Assembly (NCBI GenBank): GCA_021823385.1
Contig: JAKAOC010000174.1
Coordinates: 1 to 5,893 of the forward strand
Direction of reading: 5' to 3'
From: Actinomycetes bacterium
GTDB taxonomy: Bacteria > Actinomycetota > Acidimicrobiia > Acidimicrobiales > Acidimicrobiaceae
Length of the DNA stretch: 5,893 nucleotides
Shown: positions 1-5,015 of the stretch, in pieces
Layout of the letters: each line of letters opens with the position of its first letter
How positions within the stretch are numbered: position 1 is the first letter of the stretch
The notes under the pieces: generated by a model
What the model was told of the DNA's origin: nothing
Database searches by the model: none
The model's input: only the letters and a program-made list of their open reading frames with translations
Translations under genes and position numbers: made by a program

Positions 1-1812
1 GATCTCGGCATCGACGACCTCGTCGTCGCCGGAAGCCGCCGTCGCGGAACCCCCAGGCGCCGTAGAAGCGTTCTTCGAAGCCTCCTCGTAGAGCCTCTGA
101 GTGAACTCCTGCGAAGCGCTCATCAAGGCGTCGGTCCCGGACTTGATCTCGTTCACGTCCGAACCCGCCAGCGCCTTGCGCAGATCGGTCAGAGCCGCAT
201 CCACCTTCTCGCGCTCCTCGCCGGAGAGCTTCTCGCCCTGCTCGGCAAGCAGCTTGTCGGTCTGATAGACGAGGGTGTCGGCGTTGTTGCGGATTTCGGC
301 CTCCTCGCGACGCCGCTTGTCGTCGGCGGCATGCGCCTCGGCGTCCTTCACCATGCGATCGATGTCGTCCTTGCCAAGAGAGGACTGTCCCGTGATTGTG
401 ATGGACTGCTCCTGGCCGGTCGCCCGGTCCTTGGCCGAAACGTGCACGATGCCGTTGGCGTCGATGTCGAAGGTCACCTCGATCTGGGGGATGCCCCTTG
501 GTGCGGGCGGGAGCCCGACCAGCTGGAACTTGCCCAGGGTCTTGTTGTACATGGCCATTTCGCGCTCGCCCTGCAGCACATGGATCTCGACCGAGGGCTG
601 GTTGTCATCGGCCGTGGTGAAGACCTCGGTGCGCTTGGTGGGGATGGTGGTGTTGCGCTCGATGAGCTTGGTCATGACACCACCCTTGGTCTCGATGCCG
701 AGGCTCAGGGGAGTCACGTCCAACAGCAGGACGTCCTTGACCTCACCCTTGAGCACGCCGGCCTGGATGGCCGCACCCACCGCCACGACCTCGTCCGGGT
801 TCACGCCCTTATGGGGCTCGCGGCCGGTAAGCGAGATCACCAGCTCCTGGACGGCGGGCATGCGGGTAGAGCCACCGACCATCACCACGTGGTCGATCTG
901 CTCCTTGGAGAGACCGGCGTCACGGATGGCCTGCTCGAACGGCCCCTTGCACGCGTCCACCAGGTCGGCGGTGAGCTCCTGGAACTTGGCGCGGGTCAGC
1001 TTCATGTCCAGGTGCTTGGGCCCCTCGACGTTGGCGGTAATGAACGGCAGGTTGATAGTGGTCTCCTGGACCGCCGAAAGCTCGATCTTGGCCTTCTCGG
1101 CAGCCTCCTTGAGACGCTGCATCGCCATCTTGTCACCGGAGAGATCGATCCCCTCGGTGTCCTTGAAGGACTTCACCAGCCAGTCGATGACGCGCTGGTC
1201 CCAGTCGTCACCACCCAGTTGGGTGTTGCCCGAGGTCGACTTGACCTCGAACACGCCGTCGCCGATCTCCAGGATTGAGACGTCGAAGGTGCCGCCGCCC
1301 AGGTCGAAGACGAGGACCGTTTGTTCTGTCGTGTCCTTGTCGAGCCCGTAGGCGAGAGCGGCCGCGGTCGGCTCGTTGATGATGCGCAACACCTCCAGCC
1401 CGGCGATCTGGCCGGCCTCCTTGGTAGCGGTGCGCTGGGCATCGTCGAAGTAAGCGGGAACGGTGATGACGGCCTGAGTGACCGTATCGCCCAGGTAGCT
1501 CTCCGCATCCCTCTTCAGCTTGGCAAGAATGCGAGCGGAGATCTCCTGCGCGGTATAGGCCTTCCCGTCGATGTCCATCGTCCAGGATGTGCCCATGTGC
1601 CGCTTGACAGACCGGATGGTCCGCTCAGGGTTGGTGATGGCCTGACGCTTGGCGACTTCACCGACAAGCACCTCACCGGCCTTGGAGAACGCCACTACCG
1701 AAGGTGTGGTCCTGCCACCCTCGGCATTGGGGATGACGACCGGGTCACCACCCTCGAGAACGCTTACCACCGAGTTAGTGGTCCCCAGGTCGATTCCGAC
1801 GGCCTTAGGCAT
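1..1812 (-). CDS. dnaK: Chaperone protein DnaK (Hsp70), C-terminal tip beyond window
   Basis: This is the cytosolic ATP-dependent Hsp70 chaperone, which binds exposed hydrophobic peptides and cycles with DnaJ and GrpE. Reading the minus strand from ATG at 1812 gives 604 uninterrupted codons to the window edge. The order is typical. The N-terminal ATPase domain (about residues 1-355) has the phosphate-binding loop GIDLGTTNS (6-14), Lys70, and the second phosphate loop FDLGGGTFD (169-177). VGGSTRMP follows at 312-319. The hydrophobic interdomain linker [13 protein letters not shown] spans 360-372, followed by the substrate-binding beta domain (ends near residue 475) and the helical lid. The visible tail DDEVVDAEI is the usual acidic DnaK ending, so probably only a few codons are missing. 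[12 protein letters not shown] (201-212) is in Gram-positive/actinobacterial style. The start is fixed by a strong Shine-Dalgarno sequence. Actinobacteria usually place grpE, dnaJ and hspR downstream, which here would be off the left edge. Identification is essentially certain. Confidence 0.99.
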   Translation of the reverse strand, partial: MPKAVGIDLGTTNSVVSVLEGGDPVVIPNAEGGRTTPSVVAFSKAGEVLVGEVAKRQAITNPERTIRSVKRHMGTSWTMDIDGKAYTAQEISARILAKLKRDAESYLGDTVTQAVITVPAYFDDAQRTATKEAGQIAGLEVLRIINEPTAAALAYGLDKDTTEQTVLVFDLGGGTFDVSILEIGDGVFEVKSTSGNTQLGGDDWDQRVIDWLVKSFKDTEGIDLSGDKMAMQRLKEAAEKAKIELSAVQETTINLPFITANVEGPKHLDMKLTRAKFQELTADLVDACKGPFEQAIRDAGLSKEQIDHVVMVGGSTRMPAVQELVISLTGREPHKGVNPDEVVAVGAAIQAGVLKGEVKDVLLLDVTPLSLGIETKGGVMTKLIERNTTIPTKRTEVFTTADDNQPSVEIHVLQGEREMAMYNKTLGKFQLVGLPPAPRGIPQIEVTFDIDANGIVHVSAKDRATGQEQSITITGQSSLGKDDIDRMVKDAEAHAADDKRRREEAEIRNNADTLVYQTDKLLAEQGEKLSGEEREKVDAALTDLRKALAGSDVNEIKSGTDALMSASQEFTQRLYEEASKNASTAPGGSATAASGDDEVVDAEI

Positions 1813-1821
1813 AGGTTCAAA

Positions 1822-1827
1822 CCTCCT
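1822..1827 (-). promoter_or_regulatory. Ribosome binding site of dnaK (AGGAGG)
   Basis: On the minus strand AGGAGG lies 9 nt before the dnaK ATG, an ideal Shine-Dalgarno match that fixes the start. It is the only strong Shine-Dalgarno sequence I find at any gene start in this window. The bases AGGTTTGAACCT (minus strand, 1824-1813) overlap it and can form a short 4-bp hairpin. Confidence 0.9.
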
Positions 1828-1844
1828 ACTGAAACTTGCTTATA

Positions 1845-1871
1845 AGTATATGTGCAACAAAGTTGAGTCTA
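1845..1871 (-). promoter_or_regulatory. Candidate dnaK promoter
   Basis: On the minus strand TATACT (1850-1845) is a good -10 candidate in an otherwise GC-rich sequence, placing transcription start near 1838 and giving a leader of about 26 nt. The best -35 match, TAGACT (1871-1866), has 4 of 6 consensus bases but a short 15-bp spacer, so the -35 is uncertain. The -35 lies inside the inverted repeat at 1858-1886, so a repressor bound there would block the polymerase. The exact start site is inferred. Confidence 0.5.
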
Positions 1872-1886
1872 CCCCTATCAACTTTG
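1858..1886. promoter_or_regulatory. HAIR-like inverted repeat, probable HspR operator
   Basis: There is a perfect 9-bp inverted repeat, CAAAGTTGA then 11 nt then TCAACTTTG. The HspR-associated inverted repeat known from Streptomyces and mycobacteria is CTTGAGT-N7-ACTCAAG. Aligned to it, the site reads GTTGAGT (1862-1868), a 7-nt spacer, and TATCAAC (1876-1882). The core TTGA and TCAA fall at exactly the expected spacing, and the left half keeps TTGAGT. It overlaps the candidate dnaK promoter, as expected for autorepression of the dnaK operon by HspR with DnaK as corepressor. It does not resemble CIRCE (TTAGCACTC-N9-GAGTGCTAA). The hspR gene itself is not visible here. Confidence 0.7.
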
Positions 1887-1937
1887 AAAATCCCGAGGTT
1901 TTCGTTCCCGCTTTGGCGATCGTGGCCCCATCGGGGC

Positions 1938-1943
1938 TACGGT
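1938..1943 (+). promoter_or_regulatory. Possible -10 hexamer for gpmA (TACGGT)
   Basis: TACGGT fits TANNNT and ends 9 nt before the gpmA ATG. Transcription would then start near 1950, giving a leader of only a few bases. No clear Shine-Dalgarno sequence or -35 box is present; a GGGG run at 1933-1936 is too distant (16 nt) and poor. The support is weak on its own and stronger as part of the pattern shared by other genes in this window. Confidence 0.3.
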
Positions 1944-1952
1944 TCATGGGTT

Positions 1953-2642
1953 ATGGGACAGCTGATACTTCTGCGCCACGGCCAAAGCGCCTGGAACCTC
2001 GAGAACCGTTTCACCGGCTGGATAGATGTCGACCTCTCGGAGCAAGGAGTTGAGGAGGCGATCAAGTCAGGCCAGATCATGGCTGCCGAGGGCCTCGCGC
2101 CGGACCTGGTCCACACCTCGGTCCTGGACCGGGCAATCCGCACCGCTGAGCTGGCGCTCCGCGAGATGGGGCGCACTTGGCTGCCCGTCCAGCGCCACTG
2201 GCGCCTGAACGAGCGCCACTACGGCGCACTTCAGGGGCTGAACAAGGACGAGATGCGCAAGCAGTACTCACCGGAGCAGGTTCACCTCTGGAGACGCTCA
2301 TATGACGTCCGTCCGCCCGCTCTCGACCGGTCCGATCCCACTCACTCGGTGCACGACCCCCGTTACGCGGACGTTCCGTCCGAACTGGTTCCCGACGCCG
2401 AATGCCTGGGCGACGTGAGGGAGCGCATGCTCCCCTACTACTTCGACGTGATGGTCCCCCAGCTGCGCGCGGGCATGTCTCTCCTCGTCTCCGCCCACGG
2501 AAACTCGATCCGGGCGCTCATGATGTACCTAGAGAACATCTCAAAGGAGGAGATCCCCTCGCTGGAGATCCCCAACGGCGTGCCGATCGTCTATGAGGTG
2601 GACGACAAGCTGAACGCGACTCGCACCCACTGGCTCGGCTAG
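1953..2642 (+). CDS. gpmA: 2,3-bisphosphoglycerate-dependent phosphoglycerate mutase
   Basis: This enzyme interconverts 3-phosphoglycerate and 2-phosphoglycerate in glycolysis and gluconeogenesis in the cytosol, through a phosphohistidine intermediate primed by 2,3-bisphosphoglycerate. The protein has 229 residues, close to the usual 230-250 of bacterial dPGM. The signature LLRHGQSAWN (6-15) contains the phosphorylated His9. ENRFTGWIDVDLSEQG follows (17-32), then Arg60, then LNERHYGALQGLNK (85-98) with the catalytic acid Glu87, and VSAHGNSIRAL (179-189) with the second active-site His182. These are the diagnostic dPGM blocks and separate it from general histidine phosphatases. ATG 1953 is chosen because the family begins just before the RHG motif; an in-frame extension to 1836 would run through the dnaK promoter region. 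No good Shine-Dalgarno sequence is visible. The gene is divergent from dnaK across 140 nt. Confidence 0.96.
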   Translation: MGQLILLRHGQSAWNLENRFTGWIDVDLSEQGVEEAIKSGQIMAAEGLAPDLVHTSVLDRAIRTAELALREMGRTWLPVQRHWRLNERHYGALQGLNKDEMRKQYSPEQVHLWRRSYDVRPPALDRSDPTHSVHDPRYADVPSELVPDAECLGDVRERMLPYYFDVMVPQLRAGMSLLVSAHGNSIRALMMYLENISKEEIPSLEIPNGVPIVYEVDDKLNATRTHWLG

Positions 2643-2648
2643 TTCCCG

Positions 2649-3785
2649 CTACTCCTCCAGGACCAGATGCTCCGCCAGCGCCAGGGAAGCGCCGGTTCCG
2701 AGCAGCACCGCAACGAGGCCTATTACGAAGACGGCCTCATTGGTGATGGCACCTGCTTGCAGAGCGGCAACAGCGATGACGAACGTTATCTCGGCTCGTG
2801 GGGCGAGCATCACCGCCACCCCGAAGAAACCGCGGGCTCCGTATCCGATCCGAGCCGCCACTGTCTTGGCGGCAACGGCCGCGACGGCCGCCACAAGCGC
2901 GACCGGAATGGCCGAGGCGAGGTGAGCGGGGTAAGAGCCGGCGATGGCCCCCAAGGCCACAAAGAAGAGCGGCAGCAGGATAAATCCCGCCTTTTCCACG
3001 TAGCCCGTAACCACGCCCCCTTTGAGCGCGTGAGACAGTCCTGCAGCCAGGGCGAATGAGGTGACAATCGGGGATCCCCCAATGACCTGGGCAACGATGG
3101 CCGCCAGGGCGATGGCCGCCCATGCCAGCAGCTGCCCCCTGCGGCCGAAGGTCCGGCCCGAGATTCGGGCCATGACCAGATACGCGCCACCTGCCAGCGC
3201 GATGGCCACCAGGTCCGCGAGCACCCCTACTGCCGCGTTCGCGCCACCGTGGGCCAGCATCACCTGCACCGCACCCAGGCCCACCAGTCCCAGCACGTCG
3301 TCCAATACGGCGGTGACGAAGAAGGCCCTGGCTTGGGAGGTGTGATTGGCAGCTCGCTCGATGAGCACGCGACTCGCAACACCGGCGGAGGACGGGGCCA
3401 GCGCGAGGCCTATCACCAGCGCTGCCTTGGTACTCCAGGAAAACGCCGCAAAGACGGAACCGACCAAAGCGATGGACAGGCCGACGCCGAGCACGGCAAT
3501 CAGTCCGGCCCTGCGCAATAGGGGCCCCGATCCCGCCCCCAGCGAGTGGGTGCCCCCGGCGGCAATTATCGCCACGACGCCGGCCTCACCGATCAAATAA
3601 GCCGGAGATCCGACCGGAGAACCGGCAAAATGCAATCTGGCCAGGACAAAGCCCAGTGCAAGCTCAAGCGCCATTGCGGGGAACGGCACATAGCGCCCGG
3701 CCATCGAGGACATGAGCCTGGCAATGAGCCATGCCCCCACTACACCTCCCACCAGGAGCTCTATGTCGCCAGGGCCAACGTGCAT
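2649..3785 (-). CDS. Cation/proton antiporter, CPA (Na+/H+ exchanger) family membrane protein
   Basis: This is a very hydrophobic 378-residue protein with roughly eleven or twelve membrane segments, matching the size of a Na+/H+ exchanger transport domain. The key signature is TAVLDDVLGLVGL (158-170), with a tandem Asp162-Asp163 in a membrane helix like the DD ion-binding pair of electrogenic CPA2 antiporters. An unwound-helix region, LALAPSSAGVASRVLIE (127-143), comes just before it. A conserved-type Lys307 follows, and APRAEITFVIA (328-338) matches the Arg/Glu-containing late helix of the family. It presumably exchanges Na+ or K+ for protons across the cytoplasmic membrane; the ion cannot be told from sequence. 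No RCK/KTN nucleotide-binding domain follows the last helix. ATG 3785 is preferred because the hydrophobic helix begins right after it; an upstream TTG at 3872 would add 29 unlikely residues. Its stop lies 6 nt from the gpmA stop (convergent). Confidence 0.88.
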   Translation of the reverse strand: MHVGPGDIELLVGGVVGAWLIARLMSSMAGRYVPFPAMALELALGFVLARLHFAGSPVGSPAYLIGEAGVVAIIAAGGTHSLGAGSGPLLRRAGLIAVLGVGLSIALVGSVFAAFSWSTKAALVIGLALAPSSAGVASRVLIERAANHTSQARAFFVTAVLDDVLGLVGLGAVQVMLAHGGANAAVGVLADLVAIALAGGAYLVMARISGRTFGRRGQLLAWAAIALAAIVAQVIGGSPIVTSFALAAGLSHALKGGVVTGYVEKAGFILLPLFFVALGAIAGSYPAHLASAIPVALVAAVAAVAAKTVAARIGYGARGFFGVAVMLAPRAEITFVIAVAALQAGAITNEAVFVIGLVAVLLGTGASLALAEHLVLEE

Positions 3786-3792
3786 CCTGCTC

Positions 3793-3798
3793 AGGCTA
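3793..3798 (-). promoter_or_regulatory. Possible -10 hexamer for the antiporter gene (TAGCCT)
   Basis: On the minus strand TAGCCT fits TANNNT and lies 7 nt before the ATG at 3785, which would put transcription start within a base or two of the start codon. The sequence between them, GAGCAGG, contains an AGG touching the ATG, too close to serve as a normal Shine-Dalgarno site. Evidence is limited to position and motif. Confidence 0.3.
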
Positions 3799-3836
3799 GC
3801 AAACAGGCAAAGTGGGCCCTCGAACTGCGACCGCGC

Positions 3837-3860
3837 TTGGCGGAAAGGAAGGAACGCCAA
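3837..3860. promoter_or_regulatory. Inverted repeat TTGGCG-N12-CGCCAA in a divergent promoter region
   Basis: TTGGCG (3837-3842) and CGCCAA (3855-3860) are perfect 6-bp inverted arms. The 12-nt spacer is purine only, with repeated GGAA. The repeat ends 7 nt before the candidate -10 TACAAT of the lipoprotein gene and lies upstream of the divergent antiporter start. Half-sites about 1.7 helical turns apart centre to centre are compatible with a dimeric regulator. No regulator gene is visible, and 6-bp arms can occur by chance. Confidence 0.35.
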
Positions 3861-3867
3861 AAGACAG

Positions 3868-3873
3868 TACAAT
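3868..3873 (+). promoter_or_regulatory. Probable -10 box of the lipoprotein gene (TACAAT)
   Basis: TACAAT differs from TATAAT at one position and stands out in an AT-richer patch. It ends 3 nt before ATG 3877 and 9 nt before the in-frame ATG 3883. With normal spacing transcription would start near 3880, after the first ATG, which favours ATG 3883 as a near-leaderless start. No convincing -35 sits at 16-18 bp. The purine run GGAAAGGAAGGAA at 3842-3854 is too far (22 nt) from either start to be a Shine-Dalgarno site. Confidence 0.5.
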
Positions 3874-3876
3874 CAA

Positions 3877-4533
3877 ATGACTATGCCGAGACGCGCAATC
3901 ATCGCCCTTGCCATAACCAGCGCGGTCGGGCTCGCCGGATGTGGCAGCCAAAGCTCAACCTTGCCGCCGGAAGGTGGAAGCCTCGGCGCCAAGCCGGGTG
4001 CCGGTGCCGGTGGCACCAACGCACCCGCGCTGAACGGCTCCAGCCAGACCAACATCAACTCCTACGACGGCGCCGGCTTCGCCACGCCCGCCTATCCACC
4101 GACGACGATCGCGGGATACCTAAACGGCCTGCCACTCGCCCCCGCCACCATCAAAGTGGAGGAGTCGTCCGACGGACCCGTGTTGGCATCCCCCCAGGGC
4201 AAAACGCTCTACATGCGCCTCGGCGACACGCCTACTCATTCCGGCTGCTACGGGACCTGCCTGCTGGCATTCCCGCCGATGCTCACGAACGGCGCGCCGC
4301 AGGCGTCCGGAGGCATCCTGGCCGGATACCTCGGCGTCCTCACCTCGCAGAACGCGGGTGAGCAGATTTCCTACGCGGGCCATCCTCTCTACACCTACTC
4401 GGGGGACAGCACCCCCGGACAGATAGCCGCAGAAGGTGCGGGGGGTATCTGGTTCGCCGTCACGCCTGGCGGGACTCCGCTCAGGGCACCCAAAAAGACG
4501 GCGGCAAAGGTAGCGGCAAGCAGCGCCGGTTAA
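3877..4533 (+). CDS. Secreted lipoprotein with Yx4D repeats (COG4315 / Lipoprotein_15 type)
   Basis: The product is a predicted lipid-anchored extracytoplasmic protein of 218 residues (216 if ATG 3883 is used). The N-terminus has a basic start (PRR), a hydrophobic stretch and a lipobox LAGC with the lipidated Cys22. A low-complexity Gly/Ala/Pro/Ser/Thr linker follows to about residue 70. The C-terminal half carries the paired family repeats: KTLYMRLGD with Tyr112-x4-Asp117, followed by CYGTC (Cys124, Cys128) and AFPPML; then ISYAGHPLYTYSGD with Tyr172-x4-Asp177 and GGIWFAVTPGGTPL. The pattern of Y-x4-D, paired cysteines, PP, and a second Y-x4-D before GGxWF is that of COG4315 lipoproteins, whose biochemical role is not established. 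The two cysteines could form a disulfide. It ends in a short Lys/Ala/Ser tail. It is divergent from the antiporter across 91 nt. The family call is firm; the function is unknown. Confidence 0.88.
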   Translation: MTMPRRAIIALAITSAVGLAGCGSQSSTLPPEGGSLGAKPGAGAGGTNAPALNGSSQTNINSYDGAGFATPAYPPTTIAGYLNGLPLAPATIKVEESSDGPVLASPQGKTLYMRLGDTPTHSGCYGTCLLAFPPMLTNGAPQASGGILAGYLGVLTSQNAGEQISYAGHPLYTYSGDSTPGQIAAEGAGGIWFAVTPGGTPLRAPKKTAAKVAASSAG

Positions 4534-4538
4534 CCGGC
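4525..4538. repeat. 14-bp perfect palindrome spanning the lipoprotein stop codon
   Basis: GCCGGTTAACCGGC is a perfect palindrome with the TAA stop (4531-4533) at its centre. As RNA it gives only a 5-bp G/C stem with a UUAA loop, followed by AUUU, so it would be at best a weak terminator. As DNA it could be an operator for the downstream cNMP-binding gene, whose start is 42 nt away. Neither role is demonstrated. Confidence 0.45.
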
Positions 4539-4568
4539 ATTTGGCCCCACGCCTCGGGTGGCAGCCGA

Positions 4569-4574
4569 TAGGTT
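4569..4574 (+). promoter_or_regulatory. Possible -10 hexamer, leaderless start of the cNMP-binding gene (TAGGTT)
   Basis: TAGGTT fits TANNNT and is exactly 6 nt from ATG 4581, so the A of the ATG would be base +1. No Shine-Dalgarno sequence is present in the 20 nt before the ATG, apart from the AGG inside this hexamer, which is 8 nt away and isolated. A TTGGCC at 4541-4546 is 22 bp upstream, too far to be a normal -35. Confidence 0.35.
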
Positions 4575-4580
4575 GGTCTC

Positions 4581-5015
4581 ATGGCCAAGAGTGACACCGC
4601 CCCCAGCAAGATGGACCACCTCCGCTCCATTTGGCTCTTTTCCGAGTGCTCGAAGCGCGAACTCGCCCTTTTGGAGCGTGCCTGCGACGAGGCCCCGGCG
4701 GCAGCTGGCACCGTCATCTGCGAGGAGGGCCACGGAGGAAGAGAGCTGTACTTCATCGTCAAAGGCGAAGCCAAGGTCGAGAAGGGCGGTAACGAGGTGG
4801 CCCGCCTTGGCGCCGGCAACCATTTCGGCGAGCTGTCCCTCTTGGACCAGCAGCCGCGGTCGGCGAGCGTGATCGCGCTCACCCCGATGGACTTGATCGT
4901 CCTGCCCGCCCGAGAGTTCACCTCGGTTCTGGAAGAGATCCCCTCCCTGGCCGTCCGTCTGCTCGAAGTCATGTCCTTGCGGCTCCGGCAAGCCGATGAG
5001 CGTGCCTACGGATAG
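4581..5015 (+). CDS. Stand-alone cyclic nucleotide-binding domain protein
   Basis: This is a 144-residue cytosolic protein that is essentially one CRP/PKA-type cNMP-binding domain. N-terminal helices (about 10-35) lead into the beta-roll with EEGHGGRELYFIVKGEAKV (48-66). The phosphate-binding cassette follows, FGELSLLDQQPRSASV (82-97), with Glu84 for the ribose and Arg93 for the cyclic phosphate. Both key ligand residues are kept, so real cAMP or cGMP binding is plausible. The final helices (about 110-138) complete the fold. No helix-turn-helix domain follows, so unlike CRP/FNR it is not a DNA-binding regulator by itself. Its last 20 nt overlap the start of a GNAT acetyltransferase in another frame, suggesting co-translation and perhaps a partner role. 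In mycobacteria the same two domain types are fused in one cAMP-controlled lysine acetyltransferase. A role as sensor subunit is inference. Confidence 0.88.
   Translation: MAKSDTAPSKMDHLRSIWLFSECSKRELALLERACDEAPAAAGTVICEEGHGGRELYFIVKGEAKVEKGGNEVARLGAGNHFGELSLLDQQPRSASVIALTPMDLIVLPAREFTSVLEEIPSLAVRLLEVMSLRLRQADERAYG

Noticed and set aside
275..1351. Long open frames on the plus strand opposite dnaK (275-1351 and 331-1278)
   Set aside because: They are antisense shadows of the strongly conserved dnaK coding sequence. Long antisense frames are common opposite hsp70 genes in GC-rich DNA, and the translations show no recognisable domain.
1858..1886. CIRCE element for HrcA
   Set aside because: The arms and spacing do not fit TTAGCACTC-N9-GAGTGCTAA; they fit HAIR spacing much better.
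1836..1952. In-frame N-terminal extension of gpmA to ATG 1836
   Set aside because: It would read through the inverted repeat and dnaK promoter region and add 39 residues that the family does not have; homologues begin just before the RHG motif, matching ATG 1953.
3786..3872. TTG start at 3872 for the antiporter
   Set aside because: It adds 29 residues before the first membrane helix with no family support, and runs through the presumed divergent promoter region. ATG 3785 gives a normal N-terminus.
3712..3876. Upstream extension of the lipoprotein frame to 3712
   Set aside because: It would bury the signal peptide and lipobox 55 residues inside the protein and overlap the antiporter gene; ATG 3877 or 3883 gives a proper lipoprotein signal.
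3546..4361. Plus-strand open frame 3546-4361
   Set aside because: It overlaps the antiporter on the opposite strand and the lipoprotein in another frame; its translation is Arg/His/Pro-rich without any domain, typical of a GC-rich shadow frame.
4481..4991. Minus-strand open frames opposite the cNMP-binding gene
   Set aside because: They are low-complexity shadows of a clearly recognisable cNMP-binding domain on the plus strand.
4581..5015. CRP/FNR transcription factor
   Set aside because: The protein ends after the cNMP domain and its helices; no helix-turn-helix follows, and the downstream frame is a GNAT, not a DNA-binding domain.
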